From positions 23,900,669 to 23,964,668 of the forward strand of contig CM119265.1 of NCBI GenBank assembly GCA_051294375.1: a stretch of 64,000 nucleotides of DNA. The letters are read 5' to 3'. Shown piece after piece: positions 55,314-64,000 of the stretch; position 1 is the stretch's first letter; every line of letters starts with the position of its first letter. The notes under the pieces were generated by a model. It was not told where the DNA came from, made no database searches, and saw only the letters and a list, made by a program, of their open reading frames with translations. Source of the stretch: Paraspadella gotoi. Lineage: Eukaryota; Chaetognatha. Both the position numbers and the translations under genes were made by a program.

Positions 55314-55522
55314 CCACAAACAATTTCCAGTTCGGCAACTGACGACCGACGCCTCGCTCGTTTGGCAACGTTTCAACTTTGCAACAGGCTCTCTTCCCAA
55401 CTTCCAACTGCGCGTTTCGTTGTTGGCGTCCCACTTCATAAAAAACCTTTCATCGCTTCGGAAACCTGGCGCATTCAAAGTCGTCGTTGAAAAAATGCCC
55501 CGCGTCCGTTTCCATTCAAAAT
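55314..55522 (-). other. Second copy of the candidate exon of 40.2-40.4 kb
   Basis: Same exon as 40,230-40,423 with frame-breaking indels but a clean acceptor (ATTGCAG) at 55,523-55,524 and the same GTATGT donor at 55,313. It supports the exon borders, not the frame. Confidence 0.35.
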
Positions 55523-55569
55523 CTGCAATTAGGAGAATCCATAAGTGAGGTAAGAGATAAGGGTTTTTT

Positions 55570-55720
55570 TATCACTTTTCGGTCGGTCCGTGCGTAGATC
55601 TGTAGGTCTCTGTCGGTCTGTTAAATGCATATAATTTCGCCTCTAGTTGGGTTTTCTATTTGTTAAGACGAGAAAAGAACCTCAAAATGCTTAAGTGCGA
55701 TTGCGGAGGCGTTAGTTACA
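55570..55720. mobile_element. Family B foldback element, partial copy 3
   Basis: Block B right counterpart of the 40.5-kb copy; not an independent insertion. Confidence 0.5.
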
Positions 55721-56117
55721 GGTACTGCCGTCGTTCAACCGGGTGGATATTAATAAAAATTCATTAATGAGAATATTTTTGTTAAAAAAAACGTTTAAAA
55801 AAAAAACCACTTTCAATAAACCTAATTCACATCGTCAGTTTTGTTTGAATATACAAACATAAAACCAAACCAAAACATAATGAACAATAACTCATTTAAA
55901 AAATTGTATTTTAACATCAAAAGTAACATTAAAGCATAAATTAATAACAGATAAGAAAAATTTCATTACATTTAAAACCGAACTTGGTCTCAATATCGGA
56001 TTGATTCCCAACCCTTTCTTACAGAATTGGTTGCTCTCTCTCTCTCGTCTCTCTGTCCCCTCTCGTCTTCTCTCTGCTCTCTCTCCTCTCTCTTCTCTCC
56101 ACATTCTTTTCTCTTCT

Positions 56118-56151
<34 letters not shown>

Positions 56152-56379
56152 GCTCTCTCTCTCTCATAACTCTCTCTTCTCTCTGCTTTCTCTTCTTAAA
56201 TAATTAGCAATGTATTGCGGAAGCCTATTTACGAACTGCATGTGATACGTGCGTGCAAATAACAGCACGTATTTTAAATCACGCTCGCACTAAAACTTTT
56301 TCCCCTACAATCACTTTCCACATCGGGTTTTTCGACTGCGCAAAATTTAATTCGTCATTTCAACTTCGTTTTCCACTCT

Positions 56380-56401
56380 CTCTCTCTCTCATCTCTTCTC
56401 T

Positions 56402-56461
<60 letters not shown>

Positions 56462-56574
56462 GCTCTCTCTCTCTCTCTCACGCGTCCGGCCTCCGTTGAC
56501 GCGTTTGGCGCGCGATTTCGCGTTTCCTCTTCGTCGTGATGAACGTCATCCTCAACCAGTCTACGCCTTTCTCT

Positions 56575-56668
<94 letters not shown>
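56380..56668 (+). repeat. (CT)n microsatellite cluster
   Basis: Arrays at about 56,380-56,480 and 56,570-56,668 separated by an 80-bp CpG-containing spacer. Confidence 0.9.
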
Positions 56669-56757
56669 CACCTTTTTTTGTCCCGATCCATCTCATCGCC
56701 ATTTCTTTTCTTCAGATCGTTTGGTCGTCGGTCTCGTTCGTTCGTCGTCGTTCGTCT

Positions 56758-56782
56758 NNNNNNNNNNNNNNNNNNNNNNNNN
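56758..56782. other. Assembly gap, exactly 25 N
   Basis: Run of 25 N inside a CGTCGT-rich stretch. Confidence 0.99.
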
Positions 56783-57116
56783 CGTCGTCGCAGTCAACGT
56801 CCTCTTCGATGTCGTCGTCGTCCTCATCGTCGTCGATGTTTCAACGCGTCATTTCTCTCTTACCTTCACGTCCTTTTCTTCTGTTTTTCCCCCAGTTCTT
56901 TATTTTTTCTTTCTTTTTTCTGTTTCTTTCTGTTTTTTTCTTGTTTACATCTTTCTTTTTCTTCCTTATATTATCTCCTTTTTTATCTTTCTTACTTTCT
57001 ATTCGCTTTTTTTCTTTTGTTCATTTTTTGCTTGCCTGGTACTTCTCATCGCGACGTTGTATTTCTTCGTTGCTGTCGTCGTCTTTTCTATGGCATTGCA
57101 GATTTCATTCCCCCTG

Positions 57117-57246
<130 letters not shown>

Positions 57247-57631
57247 CATTCGTCTCAACGGATGCAATTGAATCTTTAAATCTTTCAAATCTCCCGGAAT
57301 ATCTATTTCAACTTCTACTAAAACAAAAAAAAAATCCTATTTATCTTACTACGCGAAATAAAAAAAGGTAAGTCATTATTTAAAATGAAAAGAAAGTTAT
57401 CTTTTCTTCAATCTAAATTCTAATATTATATATTTAACCATAAAATCTCCTTTCAATCTGAAAATATTTTTTTTTCTGATGAAAACAAATAATCTTCCAA
57501 CGGATTTTTAACATTAGATGAAAAGAAAGAAAAAAAAAGGAAAGAAGGAGATTGACTTTCGCGTCGGAATCAACCTTCGCTTTGTCTTCATTCCATTCGA
57601 GAGGAATGGAAAAAAACATACTGGGAAAGAG

Positions 57632-57760
57632 NNNNNNNNNNNNNNNNNNNNNNNNNNNNNNNNNNNNNNNNNNNNNNNNNNNNNNNNNNNNNNNNNNNNN
57701 NNNNNNNNNNNNNNNNNNNNNNNNNNNNNNNNNNNNNNNNNNNNNNNNNNNNNNNNNNNN
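57632..57760. other. Assembly gap, 129 N
   Basis: N run between unrelated pyrimidine-rich flanks. Confidence 0.99.
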
Positions 57761-57869
57761 AGTACTAAGTCTTCATTTTCTCCCCTCCTTTTTTTTCGTT
57801 CTCTCCGTTAATAAATATTCCGCCAGAGGAGTTCGTTTCTCTCTCTCTCACTTTCTTTTCCTTCGTTTC

Positions 57870-58140
57870 ATTTTTTTCTTTTCCTCCATTTTACTTTTCT
57901 TTTTTTTTTCTTTCTTTTCCTTCATTTTAGTTTTCCTTTTTTTCTCTCTTTCTATTTTTCCATTTTACTTTTCTTTCTCGTTTTCTTTCTTTTCCTTCAT
58001 TTTAGTTTTCCTTTTTTCTCTCTTTCTATTTCTCCATTTACTTTTCTTTCTCTTTCTTTTCCTCCGTTATACTTTTCTTAATCTTTTTCTTTATTTTCCT
58101 TTATTTTAGTTTTCCTTTTTTTCTTTCTTTTTTTTCCTCC
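57870..58140 (+). repeat. Pyrimidine-rich minisatellite, period about 75 bp
   Basis: The words TCCATTTTACTTTTCTTTC and CCTTCATTTTAGTTTTCC alternate with CTCTCTTTCTATTT at least three times between 57,888 and 58,110, with indels. It is essentially free of purines except at the conserved A and G of these words. Confidence 0.75.
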
Positions 58141-58668
58141 GTTTCACTTTTTTCTTTTTCTCTTTCTTTTCCTCCGTTTTCTTTTTTTTCTTTTTCTCTT
58201 TCTTTCCCTCCGTTTTACTTCCTTAATCACTTTTCGCGACCCAAGTATCTTCCTTTTAGAAACTACTTCTTTATTTCTTTCTCTTTTTCCTTTCTTTTCT
58301 CTCCAGAGTTTCATAGACACTTTCTTTCTCATTTCTACTATCTCTCCTTTTTTTCTTTCTTTTCCTTTCCTTTCTTTTCTTCCTTTCACTCCAAAATCTG
58401 TTATTTTTATATTTCCGTCTTCATAATATTTTCTCGTGAAATTCCTTTTTGTCCCCGAACTTGTTTGAATTTTATATCAGCCTCGTTTTCGAACTCGAGT
58501 TCTTCACCCAGATTTTCTCTTCACGCTTGGGTGAACTCTGTTGATATTATAGCATTTTATTTTCCATTTTTCACCTCTATTTTATTTTTTAGGCTAGAAT
58601 ATTTATTCATTACTTCTTTAGAGAAAACAAAGTTTGTTTGTTTGAAAACAACGATTTTTATTTACATT

Positions 58669-58706
58669 GGACATGTTTCGGCTCTTGCTTTAAGCCTTCA
58701 TCAGCG
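58669..58706 (-). ncRNA. Type I hammerhead ribozyme, second locus
   Basis: Minus-strand core at 58706-58669: CTGATGA, one A, stem II GGCT/AGCC with a nine-base loop ending CAAG, then GAAAC-AT-GTC with cleavage predicted between 58,670 and 58,669. Length and layout equal those of the 24.9-kb locus. Stem II differs by compensatory changes (GGTC/GACC there), which is direct support for a conserved structure. Flanks AGAGAAAACAAA and TTTGTTTTCTCT (58,620 and 58,707) are complementary and can form distal helix I. The plus-side flank AACACAACGAAAAGAAAGG is shared with the first locus. Confidence 0.85.
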
Positions 58707-59255
58707 TTTGTTTTCTCTAACTATTTAAACACAACGAAAAGAAAGGAAATAATATAATGTCATTACTTCTTTAAACGTCACATTATACACAAGATTGTGA
58801 TAGTTTCATGATGGAGAATAACGGTGTAGTAAAACAAAAACAATATTAATTTTTATTATTCATTTTTTTCTTATTTATTGCCAAATATATTTACTTCGTA
58901 TTTAAATTGAATCCATTTTTGAAATTTTTCGTGCGGGCTTCTCGAAACTATTTTAATATGATTTTATGTTAGATTTTTTCAGCATTTCTAATCTTAAATA
59001 TTTAAACCTATCATAGCAGAGAATAGAATTTCTAGATTTTATAAGGATAATACCATATATTTAAATATATACAGCCAACTACGAAAATTGTTATCTTTGT
59101 AATCTCAAGTCCAAACTGAATCTCAAAATACATTTTTTAACTTTTCAAAAAGTAATAATAAACCGATGAATTTTTTATTGTTTTTTTTAAAATAAATCAG
59201 AAATAGAAAAAAATAAATAAGGCGTTTAGACTTTCGCCATTGCGATGCATTATCA

Positions 59256-59341
59256 TCTCAAAATGCAGTATCACTGGGAATAGTGCTGCAAATGTAGCAT
59301 TATCCCTAAATGCAGCATCATCCCTTAATGCAGCATCAGCT
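59256..59341 (+). repeat. Short minisatellite (about 19 bp period)
   Basis: Variants of AATGCAGCATCATCCCTT repeat four to five times just beyond the 3' end of the CAP gene. Confidence 0.7.
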
Positions 59342-59369
59342 CAAAAGTTCGTCCCTTGATTCTTCGTCT

Positions 59370-61310
59370 TCAAAGTTCCATCGCGAACTGGACTAAAGCG
59401 AAGAGGAAACCAACGGTCATAGTCAAACGAAGAGGCTGGGGAAAAAAAAAGAATATTAAAATAGTTAATTGTTTTAGAATTAATTAAAAACCCAATCTTC
59501 CCGTAAAAGTTGACAACTTCATTCATGTCGACGAGGCTTTTCAAAAGGATGAAGCTTACGATCAAATTACCATTATTTTTTTCATTGTTTAAAAAGCTTA
59601 ATTTACTGACGATATCTCTTTAAAAATACTTTTTACCCCACTTCGAGTCCGTCACGCTTTTTAAGCGGCTTAAGCGGTTGCTCTAACCTTTTCCAGCTTC
59701 GAGGACTTTGATTTAGAGATGCTAGGGTCCTCATCCAAATTATTTTTCTTTTCTACTGTATCTTCGTCGATGCCAAAGTCACAATCTTCAAAGCTGCGTT
59801 GTCCAGTCTTATTGCAAACGGAATCAAACCTTGCTTTCGAAACGAGGTAAGGCCGACGGCCTTCAATTTAATAATCATAAAAGATAAATTTTTAAACCAT
59901 CGATAATCATTTCAATTAGTAATTATAAATTAGATTATACCGAAATAATTTTCGGGTCACGTGATCGTTTATTGAGGTGACTGCACAAGTATGAAACATC
60001 TAAAACATAAGTGGGACAGACCAACGGGCAGAGAGACAGCGACTTATAAGGTGACCGACAAACTGAAAAGTGAGTACTCAGTTAAAATTGTTTTACCTTT
60101 TTATTTATAAATTTTGAACTTTTCCTCATTATCTCGTCTTATTTGTCGGATTCTGCTTCAGCACCCACCGCCAAGCCTCTGCCAGTTTTCCCCATCTCAA
60201 TAGACAATTCTGCTCACCCATAAACCATTGTGCTGCTGGTAAATAGTAGCAAACAAAAATGTCGCGTCCTATAGCGGGCCCTTGGCGACAGGTAGTTTTG
60301 CCGCAGCCGACTTCCGTCGTCTCGTCCCAAACCATCTGCGCCCAAGAAAGATTGTTGTTTTTTTGTTAATATAATGTTCATGTTAATTTAGGCAAATAGT
60401 AAATAGAACGGAGGTGGCAAAAAATAAAGGGGACTCGAAATTAATTCAATTATTTATAAAGATTAAAAATTCATATAAGCTATCTTGCGCGTGACCTTTG
60501 ACAGGCTATCGTGAGTTAAGGCTTCCATTCCTCTTACAAGATAATGACATAGCGGATCCCTGCAAGCTTTTAATTAAGATTCTCTCACAGTCTAGTTCAT
60601 TCACTCCCAGAGTGCCGGGCTTCCCCATCAATGAAGTGGTATAATGATTGAAAGAATGCTTTAAATGTATAAAAGGACCACTCCCTTTAATATTACATCG
60701 CGGAATACTTTGATATACTCCGCACTATCATCAAAATACGATGAGCTGACAGATATGAAAACTTAAGGACTCGTAAGAATTAAAATAAAAAAAGAAGTGA
60801 GGGATTTAAACCTGCTGATAATTTTTGCATCTTCCCAACCCAGCGCATTTGTTATTGCAGTAGTCGTAATGTTCAGATTCGGATGCCCAACGGTCCATTG
60901 CAAATTTAGCGTCGAAACAGCCAGCACTGAGAGACAAAAAGTTATCGCCGACTTTTTCCTCAATTCCGGTAACGTCCTTGACGAATGAGGGTTCCGAGCT
61001 TGGGCTTCTTTTCTCGCACTTATCAGCCCACATTTTTGCCGCCTTAGCCAATTTATGATTCCAAGTCAACTAGGAGAAATTTTACAGATAAAACATTGAG
61101 AATGTGTATAACAGCTTTTTAAGAGTTGCGACAGAGATGACTCACTTTGGGCAGCTTGGTCTCCGGGGGGCAAGGCTTCACTGTGGCTCTGTGATGGTTG
61201 TGATTGTCAAGCATGAGCTGTTCTTCATCCGTCACGCTGGGATTTGATAATCCATTGGCGATGACCCAAAAGAAGATGATATTGAATAGAGCAGAATCAC
61301 AAAATTCCAT
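59370..61310 (-). CDS. CAP-superfamily (GLIPR1/CRISP-like) secreted or membrane-tethered protein
   Basis: Exons, GT-AG and phase-consistent: 61310-61146, 61069-60812, 60335-60218, 59860-59688, 59435-59370; 259 residues. A signal peptide (ALFNIIFFWVIANG) precedes the CAP domain: HN..R motif NHNHHRATV, TWNHKLAKAAKMWADKC, AMDRWASESEHYDYC, then YQQMVWDETTEVGCG and VCYYLPA, and a closing GRRPYLVSKARFDSVC. The usual H(F/Y)TQ histidine is replaced (NYQQ), so the classical CAP cavity tetrad is incomplete. A charged Asp/Glu/Lys/Ser stalk follows, and the last exon adds LTMTVGFLFALVQFAMEL, a hydrophobic tail fitting a GPI signal or membrane anchor as in GLIPR1. If exon 4 is not spliced the frame ends in VRATA at 59,670, giving a soluble form. 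If exon 3 reads through its donor a third ending at 60,129 results. Substrate or partner unknown. Confidence 0.82.
60490..60640 (-). repeat. Dispersed repeat family A, copy 2
   Basis: Reverse-orientation relative of 6,530-6,640, with CTCTTACAAGATAATGACAT, CCCTGCAAGCTTTTAA and CCCAGAGTGCC in the same order. It lies in intron 2 of the CAP gene. Confidence 0.6.
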
Positions 61311-62179
61311 TTCTTTTGTTTTTTTTCTTTTAATAATAATAATAAAAAAATAAAAAAATAATAAAAAAATAAAAAAAATAAAAAAAAGTATAAAAAAAAG
61401 TTGATAAACAGTTGGAGTAAGCGTTTTATTTAGCGTTTTTAATTTTTAACATTTGTAATAACATCAGAGGAGATCGCCCGAGCCTCCGATCCGATTTACT
61501 TTTGGTGGCTTGATACTCCTGCTATGATAAACATGGATTTCTAAGACCAACTCAAGTGAATATATTTCTGACAAGAGAGACGACGATGAGAAACACACAG
61601 GCGTCTAGATCAATGATAAGTCTAATTGAACATGCTAGCTCTATTTATATGTTCATATGCCTTTCCTTAAGTTTTTAAACATTAATTTGCCGTTTTCTTT
61701 TTATAAAATTTTTTTCATACAAATCATACCTGAGTACTTAATCCTTAATTATTGGGTCAGTCATATCTTGAATTTATTAATTCTTCCTTAATAGTCAAGC
61801 CTTTTCGGTTGCCCGTCATTTTCATTTTAAAAAGCGAATTGATGACTGAATTTTTGGTCGGTCGGTCCAGCTCATAATTAAAAAATTAAAACCTGTTAGC
61901 CTAAAAATGTTTTTTATAGGTAAAAAAATAATAATAAAGCCGAGACATATATTGAATAATGAAACAAAATGAAACCTAAAACTTAAAACTTGCGCGTACA
62001 AGGCGCAACTGATTGACCCGCTAAAAAAAAAAAAAGATTTTCTCATTTTTTCGTCTCGACTTTCCTTTTCGCCATCAACATTTCCCTCCACGATCGTTAA
62101 TGCGTCTAGTTGAGTTTTACACGTCGTTTCCCACCTCCTCTTGCTCCTCCTCATCCCCTCTTGCTCCCTTCCTCCCCTT

Positions 62180-62181
62180 CT

Positions 62182-62260
<79 letters not shown>

Positions 62261-62374
62261 ATAAAACTCATAATTTCTTAACGACGTAAATCGCATAACT
62301 GATTCTTTAAGCTTCCCGAGTTGATTAGATATAAAAGGTTGTCACTGTAATCGTCCTTGCCAGTAGTTGTTTCC

Positions 62375-62439
<65 letters not shown>

Positions 62440-62445
62440 AGAGAG
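62180..62445 (+). repeat. (CT)n and (GA)n arrays in opposite orientation
   Basis: (CT)n at 62,180-62,268 and (GA)n at 62,378-62,445 are separated by about 110 bp, so the two could pair as a foldback. Confidence 0.9.
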
Positions 62446-62532
62446 ACCGCACGACCTTGTCGTGGATTCTGGGGCCTTGAATCTCGGGCTTGGATAACCT
62501 TTAACGCGAAGGGACACGTGTTATACAAAGAA

Positions 62533-62563
<31 letters not shown>

Positions 62564-63654
62564 TGTTATACCTCTGCGATAGGGATTTTCTTTCCCGCGT
62601 TTCATCGTCGTGATATTTCTCACCTCGTTTTTTTATGACCCGACTTGTTTCTAGATTATCCTTTCTAGGTGATCCTTCCTTTTTACGTATAAATCTTTTT
62701 CCTCATTAGTAATACTTTCTCCTATCTTAGGCTTCTTTAATTTTTTCGTTCTTTTTTCTCTTGTATTTTTTGTTTTTATTCTCTCTTTCTTTATTTCATT
62801 GTAATTTTCTTTTTATTTCTCTCTTTCTCAAACTTTCAACGTCGCCTTTGCTTCTCATCCTTTTATAAACAACTCTTACTTCCCCCTGCGCTTTCTTAGT
62901 TTCTCTTTATTTCCTTCAAATTCTTTCTTTTGTTTATCTTCTTTCGTGAAAAGAAGTTTAAAGTCGCTTGTGGTTCATCTTTTTTTTCATCGTCTTCTTT
63001 CTGATCTTATTTCTCCTTTTAATCCGCATTTTTTATTCTTTACGATTCTGTTTTTCTTTCTCTTTTCTTTTTTCCCTCATTCATCCATCACCCTCTTTCT
63101 TCACTGTTCATTATTACATACAGCGTATCAATAATTATAAATTTTAAAAGTGACGAAGAAACAACATTGTACGGATTAAAAATACTTTGTTAGGCTATAT
63201 TTTTAAAATATACAGATACCCAATACACAATATACAAAAAAATATTTAAATTTCAAATTGGTCTTTTGTAAAATTTTCTAACAGATTCGGATTCGTGATA
63301 AAAGTAAATAAAAAAAGTATAAATTTTGATTAAGTTAGTCAAAAATCTAAAAAGCTATATTATAATTGTAAACTTCAATATCGTTTTACAATTTGTAATC
63401 GAAATAATTTGTCAAAATGATTTATATTTTCATTTATCAACTTTGAAAAGTAAATCTGACAACAAAATTAAAAAAAAAATTGAAATTTTAAGGTTTTATA
63501 CGGATAGTACTCCGTATATATTTATAATTATGAATATAACTGCAAAATCAAAGACATGAAATTGATTTTTTTTCAATTTGATCTTTATTGGCGTAACGTT
63601 GTTCATGATTGAATTTTAGAATTTTAATACACAAATTTCACTACGCTCTAATGT

Positions 63655-63780
63655 TTATACACCTCTCTTATGAAATTGGTACAACCAATATAAAAATCAT
63701 CCATTCATTCAATAACTAATCTATCTTGCCCTCTGACTTTATAATATAACTAAGCTATCTTACCCGCTGACTTTATAATA
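63655..63780 (-). repeat. Dispersed repeat family A, copy 3, with internal duplication
   Basis: GAAATTGGTACAACCAATAT and the CTATCTTGCCC part match the tail of copy 1 in reverse. The CTATCTTGCCC...GACTTTATAATATA segment occurs twice in tandem (about 36 bp period). Confidence 0.6.
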
Positions 63781-63783
63781 TAT

Positions 63784-63975
63784 CTAAATACCAGTTCTCT
63801 TCCACAAATCCTTTCTCTCTATCGACTTCTCTTTTCTTTTCCTCCACATAATCCTCCCTCCCTCTCTTCTCTCCTCCCCCTCCTCCTCCTCCTCCTCCTC
63901 CCACTCCTCCTCTCCTTCCCGTCCAGGTCTGGCTTTCCGTATCCTAGCGACGTCGCGTAAACACGCCGCCGCCAT
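63784..63975 (-). CDS. Possible 5' exon of a gene running out of recognisable sequence
   Basis: The frame starts MAAACLRDVARIRKARPG at 63,975, close to the window end, then runs through a Glu-rich stretch encoded by a (CTC)n array (plus) and a Lys/Arg-rich end, stopping at 63,784. The first 18 codons look coding and the rest is repeat-driven. No donor was fixed and no family recognised. Confidence 0.2.
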   Translation of the reverse strand: MAAACLRDVARIRKARPGREGEEEWEEEEEEEGEERREGGRIMWRKRKEKSIERKDLWKRTGI

Positions 63976-64000
63976 TTTGTTTTCTTTTCTTTTTCTCCAT

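Larger units (their letters stand above)
51578..56033. repeat. Block B, right copy
   Basis: Noisier counterpart of 36,313-40,925, without N runs but with many small indels. The middle (about 53,335-54,340) is inverted relative to the left copy: for example the segment around CATTACGCGGGAAAATATTC at 53,870 is the reverse complement of 38,990-39,020. Confidence 0.8.
61311..63783. other. Gene-free interval upstream of the CAP gene
   Basis: Contains an A/T homopolymer-rich patch next to the CAP start (61,317-61,400), a (CT)n array (62,180-62,268), a (GA)n array (62,378-62,445), (GAC)n (62,531-62,562) and a T-rich region to 63,120. No exon was seen. Confidence 0.55.

Noticed and set aside
59500-59580. 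Extra CAP exon reading MNEVVNFYGKIG
   Set aside because: No acceptor gives the needed phase; direct splicing of exon 4 to the 59,435 exon is in phase with a strong acceptor.

Overview
The window is nuclear DNA from an animal: genes have spliced introns with GT-AG borders, encode ciliary, receptor-like and transporter proteins, and sit among microsatellites, SINE-like, foldback and ribozyme-bearing repeats. CEP290 and DYNC2LI1 point to a ciliated metazoan. Nothing in the sequence fixes the phylum; a lophotrochozoan, flatworm or rotifer would all fit, and I name no species. All coordinates, exon borders and phases below were worked out by eye; no database search was run.

1-19.3 kb is the gene-dense and best-read part. 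The 3' three-quarters of CEP290 (+) is followed after 181 bp by a complete nine-exon DYNC2LI1 (+). A complete three-exon Ly6/uPAR-family gene (+) lies inside DYNC2LI1 intron 6. On the minus strand follow an 81-residue two-exon orphan and a six-exon Reeler plus cytochrome b561 gene (ferric-chelate-reductase-1-like, apparently without DOMON). The first intron of that gene holds a whole five-exon peroxisomal sarcosine/pipecolate oxidase gene (PIPOX). Two independent nested-gene arrangements in 14 kb is the main structural feature here.

19.3-25.8 kb is repeat-rich and gene-poor. It contains a minus-strand hammerhead ribozyme at the tip of a 63-bp foldback. 25.8-32.8 kb carries a sodium/solute symporter of the SLC5/SGLT family (-), whose 3' third is present twice across a 25-N gap. 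The 5' splice site of its exon 8 has been amplified into a six-unit minisatellite.

32.8-57.8 kb is dominated by assembly problems. There are seven N runs (four of exactly 25 N), a 4.5-kb block present twice (36.3-40.9 and 51.6-56.0 kb) with an internal segment inverted between copies, and a 10-kb stretch (41-51.5 kb) that looks like uncorrected long-read sequence, in which I recognise no gene. 58-64 kb holds a second hammerhead ribozyme with the same architecture and compensatory stem changes, and a five-exon CAP-superfamily (GLIPR1-like) gene (-) predicted to be secreted and membrane-tethered.

Functionally, CEP290 (transition-zone scaffold) and DYNC2LI1 (retrograde IFT motor subunit) act in the same organelle and may share transcription. 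The other genes are unrelated to each other. A recurring theme is simple repeats recruited into gene function: (GTC)n encoding valine-rich membrane segments, and (GA)n or (CT)n lying directly against splice sites.
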